Assembly (NCBI RefSeq): GCF_900156895.1
Contig: NZ_FTPD01000016.1
Coordinates: 42,753-106,752 of the forward strand
DNA: 64,000 bases
Origin: Mesorhizobium prunaredense
GTDB taxonomy: Bacteria; Pseudomonadota; Alphaproteobacteria; Rhizobiales; Rhizobiaceae
Direction of reading: 5' to 3'
Below, piece after piece: positions 9,250 through 17,278 of this stretch (the first letter of the stretch is position 1; each line of letters opens with the position of its first letter). Below the pieces are notes generated by a model. It saw only the letters and a list, made by a program, of their open reading frames with translations, searched no databases and was not told where the DNA came from. A program made the position numbers and the translations under genes.

Positions 9250-10599
9250 ATGACAATTCACGATACCGCAGCAGGCGTTCGATCCGCCACTTTCGCCGGG
9301 CGGATGCGCTGGCTCGCTATCGCGACGGTTGGCGTCTTGCTGGCGTTTTTGTTCACACATGCCGACGCGATGGCACAGGATGTGTCGCCATTGCCGAGCC
9401 GGCCAATGGTCGACCTGCCGGTCGGGCAAGGACGCCTGCTGCGCTTCAATGAACCCGTTGAATCGGTCCTGATCGCCGACACCACGATCGCCGACCTTCA
9501 GGTCGTGTCGCCGGGGATGGTCTATGTCTTCGGCCTAAAGCCCGGCCTGACCAACCTCATTGCAATCACAGCCGATGAACGGGTCGAGGCAACCGCCCAG
9601 TTCCGCGTCACGCCCGATGTCACGCCTGCCAACGAAGCGAAGGCCGCGATGCAGCCGAACTCGGCGACAAATCTCTCGATTTTCGGAACCCGCATTGTCG
9701 CGACCGGCGAGGCAGGAGGCGTCGAAGAGGCAACGGATGTCGACAATATCGCCCGCACGTTCTCGCCGTCGGAACAACCGCCGCTGAACAACATGACCGT
9801 GCAGGGGTCGCAGCAGGTCAACATCAGGGTCCGTTTCGCCGAAGTCTCGCGCACTGAGTTGCAGTCGTACGGTGTCGACTGGTCTGTCGGATACAGGAGC
9901 GGCGGTTTTGAATTCAACATGTTCCAGGACAATGGCGTGCCCTCCGGCACCGGCAATCTTGGTTTGAGCATGGACCAGACGCATGGCATCAACTTCGACA
10001 TTCTCATCGAAGCGCTGCAACGCAACGGCGTCGTCAAGATACTGGCCGAACCGAACCTGACAGCGATGACCGGTCAGACCGCGAGCTTTCTTGCCGGCGG
10101 CGAAATTCCGGTTCCGATTCCGCAGGGAACGGACGTCGTTACCGTTCAATACAAGTCGTTCGGCGTTTCCCTCGGGTTCACCCCTACGCTGATCGGCCGC
10201 GATCGCATTGCGCTCCACGTTCAGCCGGAAGTCAGTTCCTTGTCGGAAGCAGGCTCAGTCAGCGCCAATGGCTTTGCCATGCCGAGTTTCGTCGTGCGCA
10301 GGGCTGACACCACGGTCGAAGTGGCGAGCGGCCAGACCTTTGCGATCGCCGGTCTTTTCCAGCAGCGGACCTCACGTAATCTGGAAAAGTTTCCGGTTCT
10401 CGGCGATGTGCCGGTGCTTGGCCCGCTTTTTCAGTCACAGCGCTTCCAGCGCGAGGAGACGGAACTAGTGATCCTGATCACGCCTTACCTGGTCGAGCCG
10501 GTGCGCGACAGCCTCGCCACGCCGCTCGATCGTCCGGCAGCCAAGCGACACAGGAAGCGCGCCAATGACGCATCGGCGATGGGCCTGATCATCAAGTAG
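9250..10599 (+). CDS. T3SS outer-membrane secretin of Tad/CpaC type (SctC role)
   Basis: ATG 9250 follows AAGAGGGG and gives 449 residues with a signal peptide (LAIATVGVLLAFLFTHADAMA). Residues 60-130 form the N-terminal domain typical of CpaC/RcpA pilus secretins (VGQGRLLRFNEPVESVLIAD; MVYVFGLKPGLTNLIAI). A secretin core follows (ILAEPNLTAMTGQTASFLAG, GEIPVPIPQ, KFPVLGDVPVLGPLFQS, TELVILITPYLVEP). It would form the outer-membrane channel. Classical SctC proteins begin with different N0/N1 domains. Here the whole protein reads as a Tad secretin placed between T3SS genes, with no other Tad genes (no ATPase, pilin or prepilin peptidase) adjacent. It probably serves as the T3SS secretin. Confidence 0.9.
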   Translation: MTIHDTAAGVRSATFAGRMRWLAIATVGVLLAFLFTHADAMAQDVSPLPSRPMVDLPVGQGRLLRFNEPVESVLIADTTIADLQVVSPGMVYVFGLKPGLTNLIAITADERVEATAQFRVTPDVTPANEAKAAMQPNSATNLSIFGTRIVATGEAGGVEEATDVDNIARTFSPSEQPPLNNMTVQGSQQVNIRVRFAEVSRTELQSYGVDWSVGYRSGGFEFNMFQDNGVPSGTGNLGLSMDQTHGINFDILIEALQRNGVVKILAEPNLTAMTGQTASFLAGGEIPVPIPQGTDVVTVQYKSFGVSLGFTPTLIGRDRIALHVQPEVSSLSEAGSVSANGFAMPSFVVRRADTTVEVASGQTFAIAGLFQQRTSRNLEKFPVLGDVPVLGPLFQSQRFQREETELVILITPYLVEPVRDSLATPLDRPAAKRHRKRANDASAMGLIIK

Positions 10600-10612
10600 C
10601 GGGGAACCGGAC

Positions 10613-11062
10613 ATGACATTTCGCATCGCATTGTGCTCTGTTCTTCCAGTGCTGCTTCTGGTCGGCTGCGCGAACGGCCGGCAACAGCCGCAGGAATACT
10701 CTCCCGGCTACAGCTATGTTTCGACCGACATCGGCGGCTCGCAGAAGGGCGTCGGCGGCTCCGTCCTTGCTCCCAATGCATGTCTGAACGAACCGGCCGA
10801 TGACAACCGTTCTGCCGCTGCGACCGGTCTGACGATCGTCTCCGGCGTCGGCTCCCACCTGCCGCCCGGCTGCGCCAACGCCTACAATCTTCAACGCATG
10901 GCCGAAAGCCAGCGGGACCTCGTCGAGGGTCGGCGCATGGGGGCGGCGGCGGCCGCGCCGACTGCAAATGCCGCGCGGCGCTACCTCAATGGCGAAGAGG
11001 CGCCGATGGGTGGAGCCAATAGCGGGCCGCCGACGCCGCAAACAACGCTCCCAGTCGAGTGA
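10613..11062 (+). CDS. CpaD-like outer-membrane lipoprotein
   Basis: This 149-residue protein has a lipoprotein signal peptide with lipobox LLLVGC (Cys near residue 20). The central segment PPGCANAYNLQRMAES...DLVEGRR corresponds to the GCA-x-N-L...P-x-DLV-x-PR signature of CpaD pilus lipoproteins. It is much shorter than CpaD, which usually has 200-230 residues. It follows the CpaC-type secretin by 13 bp, as cpaD follows cpaC in Tad loci. A pilotin or secretin-partner role at the outer membrane is likely. The C-terminal Ala/Pro-rich tail is low complexity. Confidence 0.65.
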   Translation: MTFRIALCSVLPVLLLVGCANGRQQPQEYSPGYSYVSTDIGGSQKGVGGSVLAPNACLNEPADDNRSAAATGLTIVSGVGSHLPPGCANAYNLQRMAESQRDLVEGRRMGAAAAAPTANAARRYLNGEEAPMGGANSGPPTPQTTLPVE

Positions 11063-11142
11063 GCCGATGCGGCCTTGCCCGCGGTACACTAAAGCGAGTC
11101 GCGTGGCCCGACGCGACGCTCATTAGTTTGTTGTTTTATGCT

Positions 11143-11952
11143 CTAGCCGAGGATAGAGCCGAGCGCTTTCGCCCTGGCCTGTGTGCTGCCCTTCGACCGG
11201 ATGGTTCTGGCACGCGCAAGCAAGGTATTCACCTCCTTGGTCGCCAGGCCGGTCGGCGGCGAGGCCCTGACCTGATCGGCCTGGCCAAGAAGTCCGTAGA
11301 CCACCACGACGTTGCGCTTGTGATGCAACTGCGCATTGGGTGCGGCGGAGATCTTCTGGACCAGCGGGAGTGCTGTGGCGGAATTGCCTTCGAGCGCCGC
11401 GGCCAACGCCATGTTGCTCTCGACGTCGAGATCCCCCGGCGCAAGTTTCAACGCCTGAGCAAAAGTGGTCTGCGCCTCCCCCGTCTGACCGGCGAATGTC
11501 TGCGCCACGCCCAGCCTGATATAGGCGCTGCTGGTGTTGACCAGCGGCGCGGCCTGCGCGAGCGCGCGCATGCCGGCATCGATATCGCCCGTCTCCATCA
11601 TCGCCGAGCCAAGCCCGAGCATTGCCCCTCCGTCATTGGGCGCTTTTGCCAGCGCGGCCTGATAGGCTTTAGCCGCCTCGGCGGGATAGCCGGCTCGCAT
11701 ATAGGCCTCGCCCGCCTTGACGAAGGCGCTCGGCTTGGCATCGGGCATCGCTGCCGCGCGCTGGTAGAGCGCGATTGCGGTGCCACTATCTCCCTGCGCA
11801 TGGATATCGTCGGCAAGTTTGATCAGACGCTCCGATTGCGACGACGGGCCCTGTGCCTTTGCCTGCTCGGTGTCGGTTTTGGTCGTCTGACAACCGGTCA
11901 CCGCCAACATGGCGACAACGGGCAAGAACACGACGTGCAGCCGCATATCCAC
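11143..11952 (-). CDS. TadD-like TPR lipoprotein
   Basis: This 269-residue protein has a lipoprotein signal (LAVTGCQ) followed by about five TPR units in residues 45-215 (SGTAIALYQRAAAM, PAEAAKAYQAALAKAPND, IDAGMRALAQAAPLV, TGEAQTTFAQALKLAPGD). TadD is the TPR lipoprotein of Tad pilus loci. Here it is transcribed toward the CpaD-like gene and divergently from sctU, with 78 bp between starts for two promoters. With the CpaC-type secretin and CpaD-like lipoprotein it forms a Tad-derived outer-membrane trio inside a T3SS locus. It probably assists secretin assembly, but general TPR lipoproteins are hard to tell apart. Confidence 0.75.
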   Translation of the reverse strand: MDMRLHVVFLPVVAMLAVTGCQTTKTDTEQAKAQGPSSQSERLIKLADDIHAQGDSGTAIALYQRAAAMPDAKPSAFVKAGEAYMRAGYPAEAAKAYQAALAKAPNDGGAMLGLGSAMMETGDIDAGMRALAQAAPLVNTSSAYIRLGVAQTFAGQTGEAQTTFAQALKLAPGDLDVESNMALAAALEGNSATALPLVQKISAAPNAQLHHKRNVVVVYGLLGQADQVRASPPTGLATKEVNTLLARARTIRSKGSTQARAKALGSILG

Positions 11953-12030
11953 CTCTCCGTATTCAAGCCCGCCGCACCTTACACACGGCCTTGGCCGACT
12001 GGAACCACAACAGTGCGATAAGATTGCAAC

Positions 12031-13071
12031 ATGGCCGAAGAAGCTGAGGAAAAGAAACTACCGGCGTCCGACAAGAAGCTTCGCGACGCTCGCCGCAAAG
12101 GCCAGGTTTCGCAAAGCCGCGACCTCGCCTCCGGCTTCACGCTTTTCGCAGCGCTTGGCTATCTATATTTTGCCTGGCCGATGCTGTTCGGGCACCTTTC
12201 GGAACTCGTGCAGACCGTGACCGCCCCCGGCGATTCGTTCGTTGAAGTCAGCCTGCGGGCCATCCGCCATTCGTTGTCATTGCTGATGCTTGCCACCTTG
12301 CCGCTCGTCGGAATCGTTGTCGTTCTCGCCGTGGTATTCGGCATGCTGGGAACGTTCGGGCCGGTCTTCTCGTTTGAGCCGCTCAAGCCGCAATTCGATC
12401 ACATAAACCCAGCGAAGGGTCTTCAGAAGATCCTGTCGCTGCGTAACGTCGTCGAGTTCACCAAAGGCCTGGCCAAGGTGGTGTTGCTGGCCGGCCTGTT
12501 CGCATTCCTTTTGATCGCATGGCTGCAGCCGCTCTTCGATGCTCCGGGATGCGCTCCGTCATGCCTGGAGCCAATTATCAAAGCGGTGCTGATACCGCTT
12601 GGAATTGCCGCCGCCCTGGCCTTTGTCGTCATCGGCGTGATCGATGTGCCTATTCAGCGCTGGCTGTTCCTGCGCGACATGCGCATGACGACAACTGAAT
12701 ACAAGCGCGAACACAAGGACCTCGAAGGCGATCCGTTGATTCGACATGAACAGCAGCGACAGCGGCGTGAGGCCGTGATGCAACCTGCGAAGCTGGGCGT
12801 GAAAAACGCGGTCATCGTCTTCGTGGCTGGTGACCGCGCAGTGGCATTGCGTTACGTCAGGGGTGAAACGCCGGTGCCGACGGTCGTCGGCAAGGGCCAG
12901 GGCCGAGCGGCTGACGAGATGACGGCTCAGGCACGCCAGGCAGGTATTCCGGTGATCGAGGATGCGGTCGTCGCCGGCCCACTCTTCGAAAATACGAACA
13001 CCGGAGCTTACATCGGTCAGGAGATGTTCTCACCGGTCGTACGCCATCTTGTCCGGCTCGGGCTCACTTGA
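12031..13071 (+). CDS. sctU: T3SS substrate-specificity switch SctU (FlhB family), NPTH motif absent
   Basis: The 346 residues match SctU/YscU length. Family features are the N-terminal DKKLRDARRKGQVSQSRDL, four transmembrane helices up to about residue 215, the linker TEYKREHKDLEGDP, and a cytosolic domain with RGETPVP and IPVIEDAVVAGPLF. FlhB and YscU normally self-cleave between Asn and Pro of an NPTH motif just before the IAIxLxY(K/R)RGETP segment. Here that position reads V265-A266-G267-D268, followed by RAVALRYVRGETP. Neither Asn nor Pro is present, so self-cleavage as known should not occur. The rest of the protein looks intact, which argues against simple decay. It ends the T3SS block. 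Confidence 0.95.
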   Translation: MAEEAEEKKLPASDKKLRDARRKGQVSQSRDLASGFTLFAALGYLYFAWPMLFGHLSELVQTVTAPGDSFVEVSLRAIRHSLSLLMLATLPLVGIVVVLAVVFGMLGTFGPVFSFEPLKPQFDHINPAKGLQKILSLRNVVEFTKGLAKVVLLAGLFAFLLIAWLQPLFDAPGCAPSCLEPIIKAVLIPLGIAAALAFVVIGVIDVPIQRWLFLRDMRMTTTEYKREHKDLEGDPLIRHEQQRQRREAVMQPAKLGVKNAVIVFVAGDRAVALRYVRGETPVPTVVGKGQGRAADEMTAQARQAGIPVIEDAVVAGPLFENTNTGAYIGQEMFSPVVRHLVRLGLT

Positions 13072-13083
13072 GGCATGCTCGAA

Positions 13084-13123
13084 CCGACCTTGCCGCAATG
13101 CCTGAGCAGCGTGACAAGGTCGG
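13084..13123. terminator. Hairpin between convergent sctU and SGNH hydrolase genes
   Basis: CCGACCTTG at 13084-13092 is matched by CAAGGTCGG at 13115-13123, a perfect 9-bp inverted repeat with a 22-nt loop. It sits in the 59-bp gap between convergent genes, so it can act as a bidirectional terminator. No T-run follows it on the plus side. Confidence 0.45.
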
Positions 13124-13130
13124 CAGCGAC

Positions 13131-14480
13131 CTATTTAGCTGGACCCAACAGGACGTCGAGATCGACCGCGTCCGCCATCGCCTTGTATCCCGCGTCGTTG
13201 GGATGGAGGTTATCGCCGCAGTCGTAGTCGTCGCGCAGATACCCCGGCTTGGCCGGGTCTTCCATCACCTTGTCGAAGTCGATCACGCCATCGAAGCCGC
13301 CGCCGTTGCGGATCCATTCGTTGACCGCGACGCGTATCTTTTCTTTCTCGGGCGTGTAGTAACCCTCGGTGGGAAGTCCTTTGAAGGTGTCGGCGAAGGG
13401 GGTCAACGTCGCGCCTACAATGCGTTTGCCATGGGCGTGAGCGCGGTCGATGAGCTGCTTGTATCCGGTGATAATCTCTTCTGCGGTCGGTTCCTTGTCG
13501 TCCGGCGTAACTGCATTTTCGCCGGGCCAGCCGATATCGTTAATGCCCATCATCACGACGACGGTCGCGACTTTGGGATGGCTCAGGATGTCAGAATCGA
13601 AACGGGCCAGAGCATTGACACCCATACCGTCGGTCAATACGCGATTGCCCGAGAAAGCTTCGTTGACCACCGCGACCTTGCGGTTGGCCTCCTGCAATCG
13701 CTTGGCGATATGGTCTGGCCAGCGATTGTTGGCGTCGGGGGTCGAGCAATTCCCATCGGTGATGGAATCGCCGAAAAATACGACCGCCTGGGATTCCGGC
13801 GCGGCATCAACCCATATGTCGCTCAGAAACAGGCGCGATTTGAGCGTGCTGTCAGCCTTGAACGCTGCGTCGTTGGTGAAATTACCCGGGCCGGAGATGT
13901 AGGCGGTTTGCACGCCGTCCCAATGCACCGACGACAGCGCCGTCTTCTTCGGCAGGAAGATGCTGACCGAGATTTCGGAAAGCGCTTCTGCCGGGAGAGC
14001 GATGGGGTCGCTGAGGATCGGAGCTCCCGGCGGAACGACCACAGAACTCTTGCCGCCCCAAGTCAGGGGCTTCAGGGTCGCCGGGTCGACCTCGCCGTCC
14101 TTGCCTGCTATTCCGACGCTGCCGGCGCCGATGGTCAGCGGCTTTTCGCCGAAAGAATTCGACAGCACAACCCGCACGCTATTGCCGCCAACGCTGATGC
14201 GGGCGACCTGGCGGACGGTCTGGTTCTCCAATACCTCCGGCACTCCGAAAGGCGCAGGAAGATCGTCCGACCAGCGCGGAGCAGGTGTGGCAGCCCAAGT
14301 GGTGATCCAGGCTCCCTTTTCGGCGCCTTGTGCCGAAAAACCTGCGATGGCGGAGCCGGCCGCCACAGCTGCACAGATCAGGATAGTCTGACGTCGACGC
14401 CGCTTCCTCCCTGCTGCGGCAGAAAGCTCCGATGAAACCTTGTCCGCCAAAACCAAAGGCCTGTTGAGCCGCATTTTCAT
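13131..14480 (-). CDS. Secreted SGNH/GDSL hydrolase
   Basis: This 449-residue protein has a basic N-terminus and a hydrophobic export segment (TILICAAVAAGSAIAGFSA). SGNH blocks are FFGDSITDGN near residue 236 (nucleophile Ser239), AFSGNRVL, MMGINDIG and the C-terminal CGDNLHPNDAGY with the Asp-x-x-His pair. An N-terminal beta domain of about 170 residues precedes the catalytic part. The layout is that of periplasmic or secreted carbohydrate esterases that deacetylate glycans. It is convergent with sctU and separated from the next minus-strand gene by 186 bp, so an operon is unlikely. Substrate is unknown. Confidence 0.9.
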   Translation of the reverse strand: MKMRLNRPLVLADKVSSELSAAAGRKRRRRQTILICAAVAAGSAIAGFSAQGAEKGAWITTWAATPAPRWSDDLPAPFGVPEVLENQTVRQVARISVGGNSVRVVLSNSFGEKPLTIGAGSVGIAGKDGEVDPATLKPLTWGGKSSVVVPPGAPILSDPIALPAEALSEISVSIFLPKKTALSSVHWDGVQTAYISGPGNFTNDAAFKADSTLKSRLFLSDIWVDAAPESQAVVFFGDSITDGNCSTPDANNRWPDHIAKRLQEANRKVAVVNEAFSGNRVLTDGMGVNALARFDSDILSHPKVATVVVMMGINDIGWPGENAVTPDDKEPTAEEIITGYKQLIDRAHAHGKRIVGATLTPFADTFKGLPTEGYYTPEKEKIRVAVNEWIRNGGGFDGVIDFDKVMEDPAKPGYLRDDYDCGDNLHPNDAGYKAMADAVDLDVLLGPAK

Positions 14481-14666
14481 CTCCTCCTCGAGACATGCTG
14501 GTAATGCCGCCGCCGGCCTTATTATGACGGGCTGCCTGGAGAATGAAATTCAACTTCCGTGGCAATTTTGGACCAGCGTCAGGGGCAAGGATTGCGAGCG
14601 TGGAAGCTGGTGCTGCCTTATAGTCAAAACTCGCGTGCTGAAACGTCCGCTGCGCCCTCGCCGGAT

Positions 14667-16388
14667 TCACTGGCGGACATCGATCCTGGGTCCCAATGTC
14701 TGGGTCATGACCCGCCGCACGACCTTGCCATCTGCGACATCGAGGCAGACGGTATCGACCAGGTATCGATACGCCACGATGTCGCGAGGCTCCAGCGCCT
14801 CAAAAGCGCGGTGCAGGAACGGCATGGAATAATGATGGTGTGGATAGAAGTTGTAACCGACCGCAACAGCCGAGTTCGCCAAGTTCGCGGCGCGATTGTG
14901 CTGTCCAAGAATAAACGGCGCCGGGCGGGCCGCATCGTAGTCAGGCGGCGTGATTGGCAGTTCGACTGGATAGGCGCACTCCCGGGTAAGCTTCATGACC
15001 TCATAGTTGGACGAGGCAACGTCCGACGACTTTGGCTGCACCTTCCTGATCCCGATCTGGCCCCAAGCTGAGGTCGGAACGTGGCCGGATTCACGACGAT
15101 ATTCCTGATAGCCGAAGTGACGGGCATAGAGCAGATAGGAAGCGTCGCGGAAAAAGCTCGGTGCGACCCGCACCCAGTCACCTTGTTTCGTCAGCGCCTC
15201 GAAATGTGCTTGCCGGATTTGCCTTGAATCGTACCAGCCGAGCCGCGCGTTATAAAAGACCGCGTCGCCGAATATGGTGACAACAATCCCGGTTACGATG
15301 GCAATTTTGGAAAACGAATTTTCCTTCGTTCTCGTCAGAGCCGCGACGATCAGACTGTTCAAGATGATCCAGTGCAGAAAAAGGGCGCCGCTCAGAAGGA
15401 AGATCCCGATATGCATGATATCGAAGAACGCGGTCAGTCCGATGAGCCACCGCCGGCGCAAAAAAGCGAGAAAGCATAGAAGCTGCGCAGCCAGGATAAC
15501 GACATTCATCGGAATCTGGACCGCCCTGACTGCTTCATAAGCATGAGCGAGCAGCGATTCGGAAAAGCCCAGCGGGGCCGCGCCTAAGCCGTACCCGGCC
15601 AGCATGATGGAACTGGTCGGGTTCTCGAGGATCCAGCTCAACGGCCCTCCGTCAAGCGTGACCTTGGCCATCCCGGACATGAAGTAGTTGCCAAAATGGG
15701 CGCCGATCCCGGCCAGCAGCAGTATGCCGACAGCCTGGGCCGCGAAATTCCTGGTTCCGAGTTCGTCAAGGTTGGGCAGGTTGCTGGTGAAGGGCTTCAG
15801 CCGGCTTAAGCTCTGCAGCAGGCCAAGGCCCAACAGGCCACAGGCCAGGAAGAGACCGACCTCAATCAACGGCGCATAGTCGTTGCGGCCCAGTTCCGCA
15901 GCACCGGAGACTGCCCGCGTGACATTCTTGTGGAAGGCGAAATAGACCATCGGGAAAATGGCGAAGGATGGCCGCAGGATCGAAAAAAGCGCCGCCACAA
16001 GCGCAATCAGGCGAGAATAGACAAGTACATTGCCCAACGCGTCGGCGCGAGCTGCGTCGGCAATGCCGAGTTCGTCTCCAAGCCCGAAGCTGAAGAGGCC
16101 CAGCGTTATCGCCAGGCCGACGACGATAATTCGCGCAGCCCGCGCCTCGGCGGGATAGCGCACGAATGCAAAAAGGCAGCAAAGCAGAGCCAACCCGACG
16201 GCGCTTACCGTGGCGAGGGCAGGATCGTGCCACGCCACGCGGGATGCCGCCTTCTCGTACAGCAGGATCGGAACGACCCCGCACAGCAACGGGAAAAAAA
16301 GAAGTGCTGCAAGGACATAACGCTCAACGGGTGAACGCTCGATGCCGACTGACGGCCAACGCCGGGCGCTGCCCGCTCCGATGCTCAT
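14667..16388 (-). CDS. Polytopic membrane protein of unknown function
   Basis: This 573-residue protein has about ten predicted transmembrane helices in residues 25-400 (YVLAALLFFPLLCGVVPILL, IGILLLAGIG, LIVAALTR). A soluble C-terminal domain of about 170 residues is rich in His, Tyr and Arg (HHHYSMPFLHRAFEALEPRD). The architecture resembles HTTM/vitamin-K-carboxylase-like membrane proteins, but I cannot point to a diagnostic motif. The C-terminal soluble part lies after the last helix. Neighbours give no functional hint. Function is left open. Confidence 0.75.
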   Translation of the reverse strand: MSIGAGSARRWPSVGIERSPVERYVLAALLFFPLLCGVVPILLYEKAASRVAWHDPALATVSAVGLALLCCLFAFVRYPAEARAARIIVVGLAITLGLFSFGLGDELGIADAARADALGNVLVYSRLIALVAALFSILRPSFAIFPMVYFAFHKNVTRAVSGAAELGRNDYAPLIEVGLFLACGLLGLGLLQSLSRLKPFTSNLPNLDELGTRNFAAQAVGILLLAGIGAHFGNYFMSGMAKVTLDGGPLSWILENPTSSIMLAGYGLGAAPLGFSESLLAHAYEAVRAVQIPMNVVILAAQLLCFLAFLRRRWLIGLTAFFDIMHIGIFLLSGALFLHWIILNSLIVAALTRTKENSFSKIAIVTGIVVTIFGDAVFYNARLGWYDSRQIRQAHFEALTKQGDWVRVAPSFFRDASYLLYARHFGYQEYRRESGHVPTSAWGQIGIRKVQPKSSDVASSNYEVMKLTRECAYPVELPITPPDYDAARPAPFILGQHNRAANLANSAVAVGYNFYPHHHYSMPFLHRAFEALEPRDIVAYRYLVDTVCLDVADGKVVRRVMTQTLGPRIDVRQ

Positions 16389-16858
16389 CCCATGCTTCTC
16401 CCGTCTTTCGGAATTTTCGCGTCACCTCTTCGGTGTTCGGTGCTCACCTTTCCGGTGACCGGATGAGCCGTCTTGCGGCCGGACTTGCCGCCACATTGCT
16501 GCACTGCAGCAAGGCAGCGTACTACAACTTAACCATGCAGGCAACGACGGCGTTTCAAGATGCCTTGGCCCAGTGCGCGCAGAATTGCGCCAATTATCGA
16601 TAAAGGTCCGCGTTAAATTGCCATTCCTCCTAATTTTCGTACACAACAGCAACGGTGATCGCCCGGGCAGCGCCACCGTGCCCGGTGACGCGCCAGGGTG
16701 AAGGTTAAAAAAGTGTTGCATGACCACCTAAAATAGTAGCAAATGCTGCGTTGCGATATTTGCGTGTGCGATGCAACATTGAATTTGTCTCGCTGACCTG
16801 CAGGAAGCCGATCGCATCGGCGTCAGGTGCAAGGCAGTGGCTGAAGAGGCCATGGACA
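16389..16858. other. Intergenic region, 470 bp, no gene recognised
   Basis: The stretch is lower in GC than its flanks, with scattered short reading frames on both strands that show no recognisable domain. It presumably holds the promoter for the minus-strand membrane protein gene (start 16388) and for the GMC-fragment/SGNH-RTX pair. AT-rich sequence at 16725-16790 is the best promoter candidate for the plus-strand genes. Confidence 0.5.
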
Positions 16859-17278
16859 ATGGTACTCGACACCCGGGCCAAACAAGTCGCCGGCGAGCAC
16901 CATGGTATCGTCGTGATCGGCGCTGGCTTCGATTCAGTCTTTTTCCTGCACCAGTTCGTCGGACGGAGGAAAGCTCGTGTTCTCGTCCCCGAATGGGGAC
17001 GCCACAACACGGATGATCGGCAGCTCGCACGCCGCGCAAACAGCAATATCCGGGACGAGGACGCCGGCAGATCGTGGAATTACACGATCGGCCTGGTCGG
17101 CGGAACCAACAACTGGTTCGGGCAGACGCCGCTGTTCCATGCCAACGACTTCAGGCTGAAAGGCCATGACGGCATCGGTCTCGACTGGCCGATCAGCTAT
17201 GACGATCTCGAACCTTTGTGCTGCGGCCCAGGCGGTGATCCCCGCGAGAAGCTTTGCCAGGTGGGGAAAATACCATGA
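16859..17278 (+). pseudogene. N-terminal fragment of a GMC-type FAD oxidoreductase
   Basis: About 139 residues from ATG 16859 match the start of a GMC oxidoreductase: the FAD Rossmann segment VVIGAGFDSVFFLHQF, an E-W-G-R-H motif (VPEWGRHN), and GGTNNWFGQTPLFHANDF. After ISYDDLEPLC the homology stops and the frame ends within 25 codons. Full-length members have about 500 residues, so the substrate and catalytic domains are missing. The stop overlaps the next start by ATGA. That could be a chance deletion join or a retained leader. A second truncated GMC gene lies at 46132. Confidence 0.75.

Noticed and set aside
1..13071. Flagellar export genes instead of T3SS
   Set aside because: SctV/SctU belong to the shared family, but the secretin, FHA-type SctD and absence of flagellar genes favour a non-flagellar T3SS.
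17254..17274. Upstream TTG start for the SGNH-RTX gene
   Set aside because: ATG 17275 is in coupled overlap with the preceding stop, and the extra residues derive from the truncated GMC end.
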